Source: Neoceratodus forsteri
Lineage: Eukaryota > Chordata > Ceratodontiformes > Ceratodontidae
DNA length: 64,000 nt
Direction: 5' to 3'
Assembly: GCA_016271365.2 (NCBI GenBank)
Contig: CM057454.1
Span: forward strand, 699,499,501 to 699,563,500
Shown: positions 31,031 through 41,692 of the stretch, in pieces
Layout: every line of letters starts with the position of its first letter
Position numbering within the stretch: the first letter of the stretch is position 1
Notes under the pieces: model-generated
The model's input: the letters and a program-made list of their open reading frames with translations, nothing else
Database searches by the model: none
Told to the model about the DNA's origin: nothing
Position numbers and translations under genes: made by a program

Positions 31031-32240
31031 AAATGAGATCTTGGAATACTAAATACATTATATCTCAGGAACCGTACAACGTAGAAAAAAATTTAAAAGT
31101 CATATTATTTACAACTATCCTGGCTAATTTGAATCTTAGCCCCAGCAGGGCTCCAAATGATTTCTGTTAAGTGTCGGCGCCGTAATGTTATCCTATGGGA
31201 AAAACGTCAATTTTGGAGTGCTGCAACTTTGCCGCCATGTGATATTTTTCACCAAACTACTGATAGGCACATCTCAGTACTGTTGGCTGTCTTCCTCCAA
31301 ATTTCAGGAAAAAAGACTAAACCGTTATTTTGCAGCAGGGTGCCAAAGGATTCCTGTAATGCTTCGGGCGCCGTAATGTTATCCTATGGGAAAAACTGTC
31401 AACTTTGGAGTGCCGTAACTTTTCCGCCATGTAATATTTTTTCAATACAACACTGAAAGGCACATCCCTCCAAATTTCAGCCCAAAACTCCCAACGGTTA
31501 TTTTGCAGTGCAGTGCCAAAGAATTGCTGTCATTTTCCCACAGACTAGAAAATTACTGTAGCAATTTGAAACCTTTCATAAAAATTTACATTCACTTTAA
31601 TGAGCATGAAAGTAATTTGGAAAGTACTTTTTCCAGAAATTTGAAAAACATATTTCTGGGGTGTTTTACACAAAATAAAGACATGGCAAGCATCCTCAGG
31701 GCCGACTAGGTGAATACAAAAAAATTAGGTTGCTAGAGGGTCCCAAATTTAAATGCCAACCATTTTTCTGATCACCAACTGAAAACAAAATGGCCAATTT
31801 GCAAAAGTAACAGGCCCATTTGCGAAAGTAAAAATGCATTTGCGAAAGTGTTGAACTTTTTGTTAACTTTTCCCATTGACTTATAATGGGAAACTTTTTT
31901 GAATAACTTTTGAACCGTTTAATATTTTTTCACAAAATCTTCAAAAGGCACATCGGGGACCCTGGCTGCATGTTCCCTGAAGATTTTGGGCCGGTCACGC
32001 AAACCGTATGACCTGTAGGCGTGACCACAGAATTCCAGAAAAGCGTAAACGTGTGCACAGATCACACTTAATAACTCTGCAGCCGTATATCTGACCAGTA
32101 CGAGACTTGGCAGATCCTAAGGCCTATGGTTCTTGATCATAAATTCCAAATTTCAGGCAAATCCATCAAATGGTTGCAAAGTTATTAAGGTGCAAAGTTT
32201 TGGGGTTTAACATAGAAATGGCTCCTCAACCCTAACTATA
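31031..32240 (-). repeat. Modular tandem-duplicated element, copy 2 (inverted)
   Basis: Read on the minus strand it begins AGGGTTGAGGAGCCATTTCT then ATGTTAAACCCCAAAACTTTG and aligns with 12930-13060. A module containing CGCCGTAATGTTATCCTATG then GGAAAAAC repeats at 31167 and 31368 (about 200-bp period). Elsewhere phrases such as ACTTTTGAACCGTTTAAT and CAAATTTCAGG(C/A)AAA recur quasi-periodically. No credible coding frame. Confidence 0.65.
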
Positions 32241-32249
32241 GTAGCACTA

Positions 32250-32705
32250 CCGTGCTACCATAATACACAATGTATTTGTTGAATTATATTGGTACAAGGA
32301 GGCAACCTTGCTTGACTCTGTTTGCTATATGAATGGTTTCTGTAAGGCAGCCATCTCTAGCATATTTAACTTTGGCCGCTAGTCTTTTCATGCAAGGCCT
32401 ATAAATACACAAGGCCTGTAAAATATTTAATAATCTTTCATCAGTATACTTGGATTTTATATTGGGTGATTCACAGAACCAAAGGCTGTCTTAAGATCTA
32501 TATAGGCAATATAAATGTTTCCATTTTCTGTGAGACATATTTGCCAATAATTAAGTTTAATATGAACATTAAATCTACTGTATTATATCCTTCTCTAAAC
32601 CCATTCTAGAACTGTGAAAGTATCCCCTTTTCTTCAACCCACACTGCTGTCTTACTCAGGATATTTTGTGAGTACATTTTTGATGCTAGGTGTAGAAGTG
32701 TACTT
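32250..32705 (-). pseudogene. LINE reverse transcriptase core
   Basis: On the minus strand: NGFREGYNTVDLMFILNLII (Q-x-GFR box), IYIAYIDLKTAFGSVNHPI (motif A; AFDSV reads AFGSV), a LCIYRPCMKRLAAKVKYA stretch and IANRVKQGCLLVPI (motif B, family GVKQGCLLSP). Frameshifts and stops occur between them. The catalytic FADD box would lie further left and was not found, so the LINE may be truncated near 32250. Confidence 0.7.
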
Positions 32706-33890
32706 GAGGTGGGATATTCAGACTGCGCCAGGCTGTGACGCAAGCCTGGGCGCAGCGCAACTGGGATGTGACAGGGCGCTGACAGGGTGATATTCAACGG
32801 TGCTGTGCCATGGCTCAGCACCGTTGAAAATTGCTCTGTGGCCACCCACATTGTGCACCAGCGCAAGTAGCCAGAGAGGTGCAGGGGGATGCGCTAGTGC
32901 AAGTGCCATTGCGTTAGGCACGTCAACCACGATATTCAAAGGTGCACATGCAAATGGGGCCATAATGCATGCAAGGCACAAATGGGGCCATTTGCATGTC
33001 ATGATGACACCATTTGCATGCAGGTGCGCCCATCCCCGGTGACTTGCGCCTGGCGCCCTGTCAGGCTGCAGCCGTTGGGGACCAACGCCCCCTGCTCAAG
33101 CGGCAAAGTTCCCCACAGCCCGAGCGCGGGCATAAGTATAGAAATATGTAACTCCTATATCCCTGGTGGTCCAGTGGACCGCTCGCAGCCTGATGGCGGG
33201 CATAAGTATAGATATATGAAACTCCTATATCTCAGTGGTCAGTGACTGCCTCGATCATGGGCAGATGTCTAAAACAAGATGTGGAAGGGTGGGGGGGTAC
33301 CGCTGGACCACCAGGGATGGGATCTAATCTTGTTTTAGACATCTGCCCATGATAGGGGGCTGTGAGTGGTCCACTGGACCACCAGGTATATAGGAGTTAC
33401 ATATATCTATACTTATGCCCGCTATCGGGCTGCGAGCGGTCCACTGGACCACCAGGGATATAGGAGTTACATATTTCTAAACTTATGCCCGTGATCGGGC
33501 GTGGGGGGGTGCTACCCAATGGAGGGTGCCGCTGGAGCTCTGGTGGCCACCCACAGCTTGCAGCTGCCGTGTTGCACCCTGCAATACGGTAGCTCACCTG
33601 TGGGTGGCCAGCTGTTGCTCCTTTATTTTTTGGAACAACTGTATGCGGTGCATGTAGGGGTTGTTTCTGCATGGGCTCCGCACATCCCGGGCTGAATATC
33701 AGGATGTGAGGGGGTATGCATGGGCACGCCCCCCCCCCCACTTGCACAGCATACATTACTGATGCACCCCAGTGCATCGGGATTTGTGCCACGCACTTTC
33801 CCTTTTTGAATATCATGCCAGGGCACATCAGTGGGTTGCGCATGGCGCAACTGTGTTGCGCCATGCGCAGCCCTTCTGAATATCCCACTC
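32706..33890. mobile_element. Foldback element type 1, copy 2
   Basis: Ends GAGGTGGGATATTCAGA (32706) and TCTGAATATCCCACTC (33890) correspond to the ends of the element at 11063. Its right end, reverse-complemented, matches the left end of that copy (TTGCGCCATGCGCA against TTGTGCCATGTGCA), so the two lie in opposite orientation. The core is palindromic around 33297: ATGGGCAGATGTCTAAAACA then AGAT mirrored by ATCTAATCTTGTTTTAGACA then TCTGCCCAT. CCACCCACAGGTGAGCTAC occurs on the reverse strand. Target duplication not clear. No coding capacity. Confidence 0.8.
33160..33465. repeat. Minisatellite units in inverted arrangement
   Basis: CCCTGGTGGTCCAGTGGACC at 33162 faces CTGGACCACCAGGG at 33302, CCACTGGACCACCAGG at 33371 and 33440. 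Spacing is about 66-70 bp, longer than in copy 1 because of an inserted TATAGGAGTTACATAT-type stretch. The dyad GGTCCA-N-TGGACC is intact in 33162 and its mirror units. Confidence 0.9.
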
Positions 33891-33892
33891 CC

Positions 33893-34200
33893 GTTTTTTT
33901 ATTATTATAAGCTTTTATTGACCAGGCTAGTACACTAGACATCAGTGCACCTATTCTGAGGTACAATCCCAGAGGTTACAAGACAAGCAGTACAAGAATG
34001 ACAAGCAATACAATAAATACCTGGTAATGAAAACAGGAACAGTAAAACAGTATGAATACAGAGTAAGGTGAAAAACATTACAACACAAAAAGAAACCTAA
34101 CAACAGCAATAGTAGGCAGGACTAGAAATAGTAAAACATGATCAATAGACTTAAACAAGTATCCTCATTATAAAATAAGGGATTATCTTTTTTTGTTCTT
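33893..34200 (-). mobile_element. Retroposon 3' end with poly(A)
   Basis: The minus strand ends TCAATAAAAGCTTATAATAA followed by TAAAAAAA, an AATAAA-like signal and A-tail. The structure (3'UTR then A-tail) resembles the L1-like tail at 56966-57010. It abuts the right end of the foldback element. 5' limit uncertain, no coding region identified. Confidence 0.5.
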
Positions 34201-34299
34201 TTCTTGAAAAGGGGGACAATTATACCTATATTCTAATGAGGAAGAAGTTTTACATTGAATTTTATTACCATAAACAAAGGAACAAGTAACTCCATCTAC

Positions 34300-34880
34300 C
34301 AGTTTACATTACTCTGAAATACTTTTGCTGGTAAAGCATTAAGACCTAGGGCTTTGTTCCTTTTTTGTTCTAGTATGGCCATCATAACTTCTACTACAGA
34401 AATTAGTTTCTATGAAGGTAAAGCATCTAACATTGCATACATTGTTCTGTTTGTATTTTTATACCATTAGATGTACGTGCAGTACATACGTTTTATAGAT
34501 TTCTCTAAAGTGAGTTACCCAGTTAGTGGGGCTAATCATTTCTTCAACATTATATGTTTTTTTTATCCATGCCATATGCTGCCAGGGTCCACAATTTCTT
34601 TGTATCATTTTCATTAATGACCTCGTACACTGTAGATCATCCCATAACTTACATACTTCTTTCTTAATAGATGTCTATAATCTCTTTTGATATTGACAAT
34701 GGCTTTCCTATGGACTATTTCCCCTTGATTATTTGCCTTTCTTCCTATTTTGTTTACTCCTTTTTCATAATTCTGCATTCTTTCTTTTTTTTCTCTCCTA
34801 TATTACAATTTTGAGTCTTTCTATTACTTGGTGTTAGTTGCACCACTGTGTGATCAATTAATTCTTGCTATATACTAACA
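34300..34880 (-). pseudogene. LINE endonuclease-RT linker region
   Basis: Minus-strand fragments read KKLWTLAAYGM, EEMISPTNWVTHFREIYK and EVMMAILEQKRNKALGLNALPAKVF, the W...HFxxLY and KALGxDxLPxExF features that precede the RT in many APE LINEs. Broken by frameshifts. The Harbinger element is inserted just upstream at 34883. Confidence 0.6.
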
Positions 34881-34882
34881 AT

Positions 34883-34932
34883 GAGCAGGATTCACAAAGC
34901 AGATGTGCTGGGTGCAAATGAGATGTGCTGGC
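34883..34932 (+). repeat. Harbinger left terminal inverted repeat
   Basis: 50-bp arm pairing with 41133-41182 at roughly 88 percent by eye. The first bases GAGCAGGATTCACAAA differ from the right tip (GGGCAGG) by one transition. Confidence 0.9.
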
Positions 34933-35265
34933 ACAACACAAAAATGCACCATGGCAGCATTCAGAAAGGGAAGAGATGCCCTGGTGCATCCCGGATGTGT
35001 TGCACCACACCGGAAGTGCCAGAGGGTGAAAATAATGATATGCAGTGCATCTGGAGAGGGCATGTAGCTGCATACATAGCACAGGGCCATTCACAATGCA
35101 AAATGAATGTGCAAACACAGCACATTCACAGAGCATCTACCAAATGCACCATAAGAAGATTAGTATAAAAGAAGTAGACATAAGTGCAAGCCCCCAGCAG
35201 GCAGACTGCAGGATAGCAGCAGCAACAGACAGAACAGCAGCAGCAGCAGAACATAGGCCACAGAG

Positions 35266-36957
35266 ATGGATGGTGCACCATTCCTGATGGTGGGAATGAT
35301 AATGGGGATGAGGAGATGGGCAAACCAACAACATGGTGGCAGAAGGCACCATAGGCAGCCTGACCTGCAGTGGTATTGTGCCAGACTAACATTTGAACAA
35401 CTGACGGATGCAGAAACAGTAGGCCAATACCACCTAAACAGGGCTATTTTGAGGCAGCTCTGTGAGCTGTGCCATGATGAAATGCAGGCACCCACTGGAA
35501 AGGGTTATGCCGTATCAGTGGAGACCAAGGTGACAACAGCAATGTGCCTGCTGACCACAGGAACCTTCCAGAGGCCAGCTGGAGACACCACTGGCCTATC
35601 CTAGCCATCCATGTGCTGTCTCCTCACACAACTCCTCACCGCACTGCTCCCACATGTTTTGGAAGTCATTTGCTTCCCAAGCACAGAGGCAGAGCAGACA
35701 GAAGCCATGCAGCAGTTCCATAGGGTGACATGCATGCCAGGTGTCACAGGGGCCATTGACTGCACCCATGTGGCAATCTGTGCACCACTTGGTGATGAGG
35801 CCATGCCATGCATGAACTTCAAGGGGTTCCACTCCATCAGCTTCCAGATGGTGTGCAATGCCACAGGGTGCATCAGCAATGTCTGCCCAAACACCCTGGG
35901 AGTACACATGACACCTTCATATGGCACCAAACCACCCTGTGCCACTGGTTTGAGATTGGGGACATACCCAGCAGCCACCTAGTGGGTGAGTGGGGCATGC
36001 ATACATGCCCACGAACAGGACACCATGGTGCAACAAACGACGGGAGGGAGAGCAGGTGTGCATGGGCTACAGCAAGGTCTGCCCAGGGGGAGGTGCACAG
36101 GTGGGACATTGGAGGTGGGCACGCCAAGGGAACTGCACACATGACATGGGGGACAGTGCAGCATCACAGCACAGCACAGGAGGTGAGGTGATGCACAACA
36201 GCAGACCGGAATGGCAGGGCAGAATGCCAGCCAGGCATGGGCAACTGCTGGGCAATGGAGGGCAGACAATTTCCAGATGGGACAGTTGTTGGCAGCTGTG
36301 GCAGCGTGCACAAGCAGGTACAGGGCAGCTGAGTGCAGCCAAGGCATGCAGTCTCTTGTGTGTACAGGATGGTGCCAGCTCACTGTGGGGGAGGGAGATC
36401 ACTGGGATGGGTGCCACAGGGACAGGAGTGGACAGTCAGCAGCTGCACCAGTGCACCATAGTGGAAGGGGGGTGCTGTGTCACACAATAGACATGTATGT
36501 GGGGTTGTAACAGACTGCTCTTGCCCCCACAGGTGAAGAGGCATACCCCTCTGACCCTTGCTCTTCACAACCTTCCGCCAACCTGGCACAGAGGTGGAGG
36601 AGTGCTACAATGAGGCACACATCACAAAGCATGCCATCGAGTGTCTTCAGCATGCTGAAGATGTGCTTTAGGTGCCTGGATAGGTCAGGTGGTGCCCTAC
36701 AATATTGCCCAGAGAAGGCCTTTGGCATATTCTTGGCCTGTTGTATGTTGCACAACATGGCCATTGACCATGGAATAGCTGTCCAGGCTGAGGAAGGCAA
36801 CAGTTCTGGGGAGGAGAAGGAGGATGCAGTAGAGCAGGGACCCATAGTGGACCATCACTGGCATACAGGGACCCAAGTCTGGGAGCCAGATCCCGGTGGC
36901 ATGGGGACACCATTGTGGAAGAGCACTTCGGGGACCCCGGGTGAGAAACACAGGTGA
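35266..36957 (+). pseudogene. Harbinger transposase (HARBI1-like DDE), two exons, degraded
   Basis: Exon 1 starts at ATG 35266. Residues 40-110 give the N-terminal helical region (RLTFEQLTDAETVGQYHLNR, LTTGTFQRPAGDTTGLS). A TAG at 35602 replaces a probable Gln. The frame continues LPHVLEVICFP, PGVTGAIDCTHVAICAP (first catalytic Asp, about 35755) and NFKGFHSISFQMVCNATG. After a 1-base shift near 35893 it reads GSTHDTFIW and SSHLVG, ending at the GTGAGT donor (35986). Exon 2 from 36533 gives GEEAYP, where the family has GD-YP: the second catalytic Asp is Glu. After another shift, PGTEVEECYNEAHITKHAIE holds the final Glu (about 36635), then FRCLDRSGGALQYCPEKAF and CCMLHNMAIDHGI. Harbinger transposases cut DNA by a DDE nuclease; this copy is inactive. 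Confidence 0.85.
35986..36532 (+). other. Intron of the Harbinger transposase
   Basis: 547 bp with GTGAGTGGGG donor and a TTGCCCCCACAG acceptor after a pyrimidine-containing stretch. Joining the flanks completes the split Gly codon in LVG|EEAYP, aligned with the family's LLGDxxYP box. Phase 1. Frames inside are incidental. Confidence 0.7.
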
Positions 36958-36993
36958 GACAAACATGGCAGCCCCCCCAACCCACACATCCAC

Positions 36994-37003
36994 ACACACC
37001 CGT

Positions 37004-37041
<38 letters not shown>
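36994..37041. repeat. (CA)n microsatellite
   Basis: About 20 CA repeats with few interruptions, just past the transposase stop codon. The Cys/Val-rich frames on the opposite strand are products of this tract. Confidence 0.95.
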
Positions 37042-37043
<2 letters not shown>

Positions 37044-37579
37044 CCACAACCACACCACAGGGCAGATGACAGCAACACAGTCATCATGTAGCACACCCCC
37101 GTGAGGGGTGACAGTGCTGCACACACACACGCACATCAGGACACATATGGCCAAGGGGGATGCAGCCTATGTGCTTGGGAAGGCATGGATCAGTGTACAG
37201 CTTCTGGCACACATGCACAGCAGGCACAGGTCTGCACTCATCATGTCCATGTTACACAGCATAACAATGGCACCCCTGACCATGCAAGGGGCAATGCACA
37301 GGTGACCCACACAGGCATCGTACTGGGGCAGGCGCATGCCACCCACACCACCCCAGGCACTGTCAGCCTGGTGTGTGGGCTGCAATGGGTACAGGAGATA
37401 GGGGCCATGTAGGCTGTCAACCCAGGCATCAGTGGGAGGCACCACGGCTGCTACGGACATGTGGGCAGGCACGTCCATGCCTGGTGGATGCTGTGTCTGT
37501 GCCACTGGCTATGGGGAGGTGATCACCAGCCCTGGAGGGGTACTGCAGTGAGGCCATGAATGAGTGCTCACTGGTGTGT

Positions 37580-39569
37580 CATTCCCAAGATCCATGTGGG
37601 ATCCAGGGTTGCTGGGGATGGCCATGCATGGTGACAGCATCAGCAGCAATGGGTTCACCTGACGCTGTGACCTGGGGGGGGGGTGTGGCACTCCTAGGTG
37701 TGCAACTGGTGGCCCAGCGGCTACATGGTGCACTGTTTGCACTCACTGCCTCAGCAGTGAGTGCAATACGCTCCAGAGCTACGGTCGTACCCACCCACAG
37801 TAGGCGAGCCTTTGCCAACATCTGGGTGCGTCACACAGCTATTGACTCATGGTCCACTGCCAGCTGTGCTCGAATGCCTCTGAGCTCCACCCTTAGGGAC
37901 ATCTGCCCCCCCATGGTGTCCTGCAGGAGGTATGTGTAGCCCTCAACCTTGTCAGCAGGGGATGCATCACGGGATGGCACCAATGGGAAGGAGGGGATGC
38001 TAACATGCTGCGCTGCATCCACCATAGGCGGACGCACCACAGCAGGCTGCTGAATGGGTGGGAACTGGGCTTGGGCAACCACTGTGTGTCCGGAGATACC
38101 TGCATCATGGTCCCCACTGCTGCTCCTGCACCACAGCAGATTACTGAACTGTACTGGAGGTCCCTGTCCCCACAGCAGCACCAGACAGAGGGCCCCCAAA
38201 AAACACCACCATGGGTGGGTGTGCAGGCCTTCTTGGTGCGCCAGAGTCTGCAGGACTGCCAATGCCACCTGATGCCACATGTGCATGCACCTGTGCCTCA
38301 GCCAGTCCACTGTTGGCCATGTCCACCCAGATTTATATGGCATCTGGATCATCATCATTGTCATACACCCCCTACATGCCAGATTCCAGCACCAGCAGGG
38401 CATCCATGATGTCCACCCTGTCAACTGGGTTGTCATCAGCCAAACCCAGAATGATGACCACCTATGATTGGTCCTGGCCTCCAACAATGGCACTGATCAC
38501 AGAGGGATTGGATGGCCCTGCTACTACTGGCACTGTGGCCAGGGCTGTGGTGGTATTAGAAGGGCCCAGCATGGCATCATCCACAGCCCTGGCTGCAGCT
38601 CGGTGTGATGGCCAGGCATCCTCCTCCGCAAGGCCATTGTGCTGACTGGCCACCACAGCAGCACCTGTTAGGTGTGATGGAGCTGTAAAAGAAAGAAGGG
38701 AAACATTGTTACTGACATGTGTGACTGTTGTCTTTAGACAGGCATGTACAGGAGGACATGCACATGTGCCATAGGTGCAGCTGACATGCCATGCAGGTAA
38801 CATTCAACCATGGGGCCAGTGATGTGGCCAAGCACCAGCAAATGCAGACATGCACCGGTGCCTGTACAGGCACCCATTGACATGTGTGTGACCGGCCCAA
38901 CACCTTGGACACCAACCAAGGGGATAACATCCCTGATGACCACCAGCACCACACATCATGGTCAGGCCCCCAAGCCCCCCCCCAGGCTGAACATGGGTGG
39001 CTTGTTGTGCATCTGTGACACACAGTAGACGAATGAGGTGTACACCTACATGATCAGTGCACACAGGCAAATGGTCACCTAGCATTCCACAGTGGGGATG
39101 GTCAGGGCACCCATGGCACATACACACAAACAGGCACAGTTCCTGGGACATGTATACTCACAGTGCTGTGATGGACTGCCACCTATTTGGAAGTCCCCTC
39201 CTGGAACTCTCTGCACAGATGTCCAGCCCATGCTGGCCACCAGCAGGTCCTCAGTGGGTGTGAGGCATACGTCTGTCTGCAGCCCACCCCCTGTCCCACC
39301 CAGGGAGGCCTCAATGTGTGCCATCTTCTCCTTCACTCTTCTCTTCTCATCGTTGAAGTGCTTCCTGCACTCCTGAGGTGTTCTGTTGAACTTCCCTTGG
39401 GCATTGACATTCCTTGCCACTGCCTCCCAGCCCTCATCCCTTTGCTGGTGGCTGCCACCCCTGACAGCCAGGATGTCCTGCCATATGAGGTAGGCCTCTA
39501 TCAGTGCCCTGTCCTCATTCGCTGTGAAATTTGGATGTCTTCATCCACAGCTGTATCCTCTGCAGACAT
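37580..39569 (-). pseudogene. Harbinger Myb/SANT-like DNA-binding protein, two exons
   Basis: Starts at ATG 39569 (MSAEDTAVDED). After a frameshift near 39525 the trihelix/Myb-like domain reads FTANEDRALIEAYLIWQDI, DEGWEAVARNVNAQGKFNRT and PQECRKHFNDEKRRVKEKMA (39350-39510). Exon 1 ends at 39162 with donor GTGAGT. Exon 2 starts at 38682 after an acceptor TTCTTTCTTTTACAG and continues in frame (SPSHLTGAAVVASQH...). A TAG at about 38462 interrupts, followed by Asp-rich and Pro/Ala-rich segments and a C-terminal helical part (MSLRVELRGIRAQLAVDHES, RLLWVGTTVALERIAL, 37740-37900). In Harbinger systems this partner imports the transposase to the nucleus and binds the ends. Confidence 0.75.
38683..39161 (-). 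other. Intron of the Myb-like gene
   Basis: 479 bp; donor GTGAGTATAC, acceptor preceded by TTTCCCTTCTTTCTTTTA. Joining exons keeps the frame (QH then S then PSHLTG). Phase 1, as in the transposase intron. Confidence 0.65.
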
Positions 39570-39619
39570 AGTGGTTTCTGTGGATGAAAATATGCAGGCA
39601 TTAGCATAGTACAGGCAAC

Positions 39620-41132
39620 TATGAATGTGTGCAAGCACAGTGGTTGGCTGCCACAGGGTCACAGCACCCTGTATGCATACCTCTTAACCGCATGCATTGC
39701 ATATCAGGGACAAGACTTAGAACAGTCAGGGACTGGTGGCCAATATCAGGGCCACAATGTTAACAATGGTAATAGTTGCTAACATGTCCTGTAAAATTGT
39801 CTGGCTTTGTTTGCCAGGTACTATCTGAAAGGGAGCTGGACTGTAACACACGTGTCTGGCAGTCTGTTGTACTATGATTCCTTATTCATCTGCAACAGAC
39901 CCCTGACTGTAGCTGGAACAGTGGAACACAGTGAGGCATACTAAGGGATGTGCCTGAAGAAAATGAATAGTTGAGAGTTATGCCTGTATGCCGTAAACTC
40001 CCCACTGTCATATTGTGCTGACACACTGAATATAGTAGAATGTAAACAGACCTACCTTCAAGGATGCAATTCCTGTGGGTCAACTGAGCTCTGTGGAGAT
40101 GCATTCAGGAGCATTTATACCTCAGGGCATGCAAATGAGAGTGGGAGCAACTGTAATGAGATGTTAAACAGGTGAGATGCTCCTGATTTTGGCAATAAAC
40201 AGATTTTGGAGCATTGTCTGTGAATTACATAATTGCCCCCAGCTCATCTCAATCATCAATGTGCAACTAATGCATTGAGCGCATCCCCCATGGTGCATTC
40301 CCCATACATGTGTGGTCAACCTGGGGCATTTTCTGAATGCAGTACAAGTGTCTCAGTGCATCTCCGTGCATGCATGATGCAGGATCAGTGACATGACAAA
40401 CTTAACGCAACCTGTCCGGTGGTTCTGAGTGTGTGATCAAGTACGGAAGCACATCCAGGTCCCTATGTGCCATTGGTGCTTTGCTGCATGTCTCATTCAG
40501 TGCTTGTATTGCGCTTCAGCATAAAACATGCTGCTCTTCTTGTGGTCCACATTGCCTGTGGGCATGTTCCACCTGTGCAGGGCATGGCCTTGGACCTGTC
40601 CGCCATTGTGCCTATCCACCTGTGTGCACCTGTGTGGCATCTCCCTTGCCCACACTGGTGGGTTCCTGTGCACCAGAATGTGGATGGCACCCTCTGCCGT
40701 GCTGCACAGTGCACCTCTGCTGCTGTGGCCCACCTTACCAGGAACTCCTGTGCATGGCATCTGTGCCTGTTGAACCCCTGCATGGGGTGTGTGTCTGGTG
40801 CTTCCAAGTGTCTCTGAGTATGCTCTGTCTGTGCACCTCGTCTGCTGTGACCACTCTCTGGCCCTTTGGCACTCTGGCCAGTCCCTTCTGGTCTGTTCCT
40901 CTGCATCCTTTGTACCACTGCAGTCTCCCCTGTTGCTACTGTGTCCCTTGCTTACTTGCTCAATATTTAGTTTTGTGCTGTCCAGGGGTCTTCTGTGCAT
41001 CCTGGTTGTGCTTGTGCATCTCAGGTTGCACCATAGCACTTCAGTGCGATTCACAGTGGGGATACACACAGTTCATCTTGAGGTGCATCCTTCTGTGAAG
41101 CCTACTGTTTGGGGACAGTGCATCTCATTTAC
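39620..41132. other. Harbinger 3' interior, no gene recognised
   Basis: GC-moderate sequence between the Myb-like start and the right inverted repeat. Frames at 40433-41098 (+) and 40497-41069 (-) are long but Cys/His/Trp-biased without a known domain. They may arise from the G/T-rich composition. Confidence 0.5.
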
Positions 41133-41182
41133 GCCGGCACACCTCATTTGCACCCAGCGCATCTGGTTTGTGAATCCTGCCC
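41133..41182 (-). repeat. Harbinger right terminal inverted repeat
   Basis: Ends TGTGAATCCTGCCC, reverse complement of the left tip with one mismatch in the first seven bases. Followed by ATTGTC. Confidence 0.9.
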
Positions 41183-41189
41183 ATTGTCT

Positions 41190-41692
41190 TTTATATATTC
41201 GGCATTGCTCAATGAACTTCATTCTCTGATATTATTTTTTCTGTCGTTGGACTTCCAATTGTGTTAAGACATCTATTATTTTTATCTCAATGTACTCAAC
41301 CCATTTTATCCACCTTGTATATCTTATACAATTGTTTTCAATAGAAATAGTAATGTTAACGTTCAGAATGAATGATTAATAATTCACCACAATTTGCATT
41401 AATTATGAAACAGAGGATGTTTGAAGAGCCAGCATCAATCCCATAGCTATTAAAAATGGGGTAATTTGCTATCAATGTTGCCAGACTGCCCCCAGTTTAC
41501 CATATTTGTTAGTTCTACAAGCTGGCAACATCCAATTTTTGTAACCTTCTATTTGACATTGTTCTGTATTTACTAACCATTTTTCCTGGAACACTGCAAT
41601 TTGAAATGTTCTTATAAACTCCATCCATTCTTTTTCCTCAGCTTTTCTTACCAACCCTGCAACTTTCCAGCTTTTTATTCTGGACACACCCT
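41190..41692 (-). pseudogene. LINE APE endonuclease N-terminus
   Basis: Frame 41687-41472 reads MSRIKSWKVAGLVRKAEEKE, FQIAVFQEKWL and GYKNWMLPACRTNKYGKLGA. These match the opening of APE endonucleases: the SWNVAGL box (Asn to Lys here), the QETW box with the metal-binding Glu (QEKW) and the GY...PA...G stretch. Continued, after the Harbinger insertion, by the linker at 34300-34880. Confidence 0.75.

Larger units (their letters stand above)
34883..41182 (+). mobile_element. PIF/Harbinger element, 6.3 kb, two genes
   Basis: Terminal inverted repeats of about 50 bp: left GAGCAGGATTCACAAAGCAG then ATGTGCTGGGTGCAAATGAG; right, reverse-complemented, GGGCAGGATTCACAAACCAG then ATGCGCTGGGTGCAAATGAG. 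Between them are a DDE transposase gene on + (35266-36957) and a Myb/SANT-like gene on the minus strand (about 37580-39569), the two-gene plan of autonomous Harbinger elements. The flanks show AAT left and ATT right, so a normal direct 3-bp duplication is not confirmed. Both genes carry stops or frameshifts. Confidence 0.9.
32250..41692 (-). mobile_element. APE-type LINE of unresolved clade, split by three insertions
   Basis: Pieces on the minus strand: endonuclease start (41190-41690), endonuclease-RT linker (about 34300-34880), RT core (32250-32705). They are separated by the Harbinger element (34883-41182), a retroposon 3' end (33893 to about 34200) and foldback type 1 copy 2 (32706-33890). 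Motifs suit the Vingi/RTE/I range of APE LINEs. The clade cannot be fixed by eye. Confidence 0.65.

Noticed and set aside
36668..37154. Cys/Val-rich minus-strand frames up to 152 codons
   Set aside because: They run across the (CA)n tract and lie antisense to the transposase; composition artefact.
40433..41098. 221-codon Cys-rich frame in the Harbinger interior
   Set aside because: No recognisable domain, Cys spacing irregular, and it overlaps antisense frames of similar length; could be real but cannot be supported.
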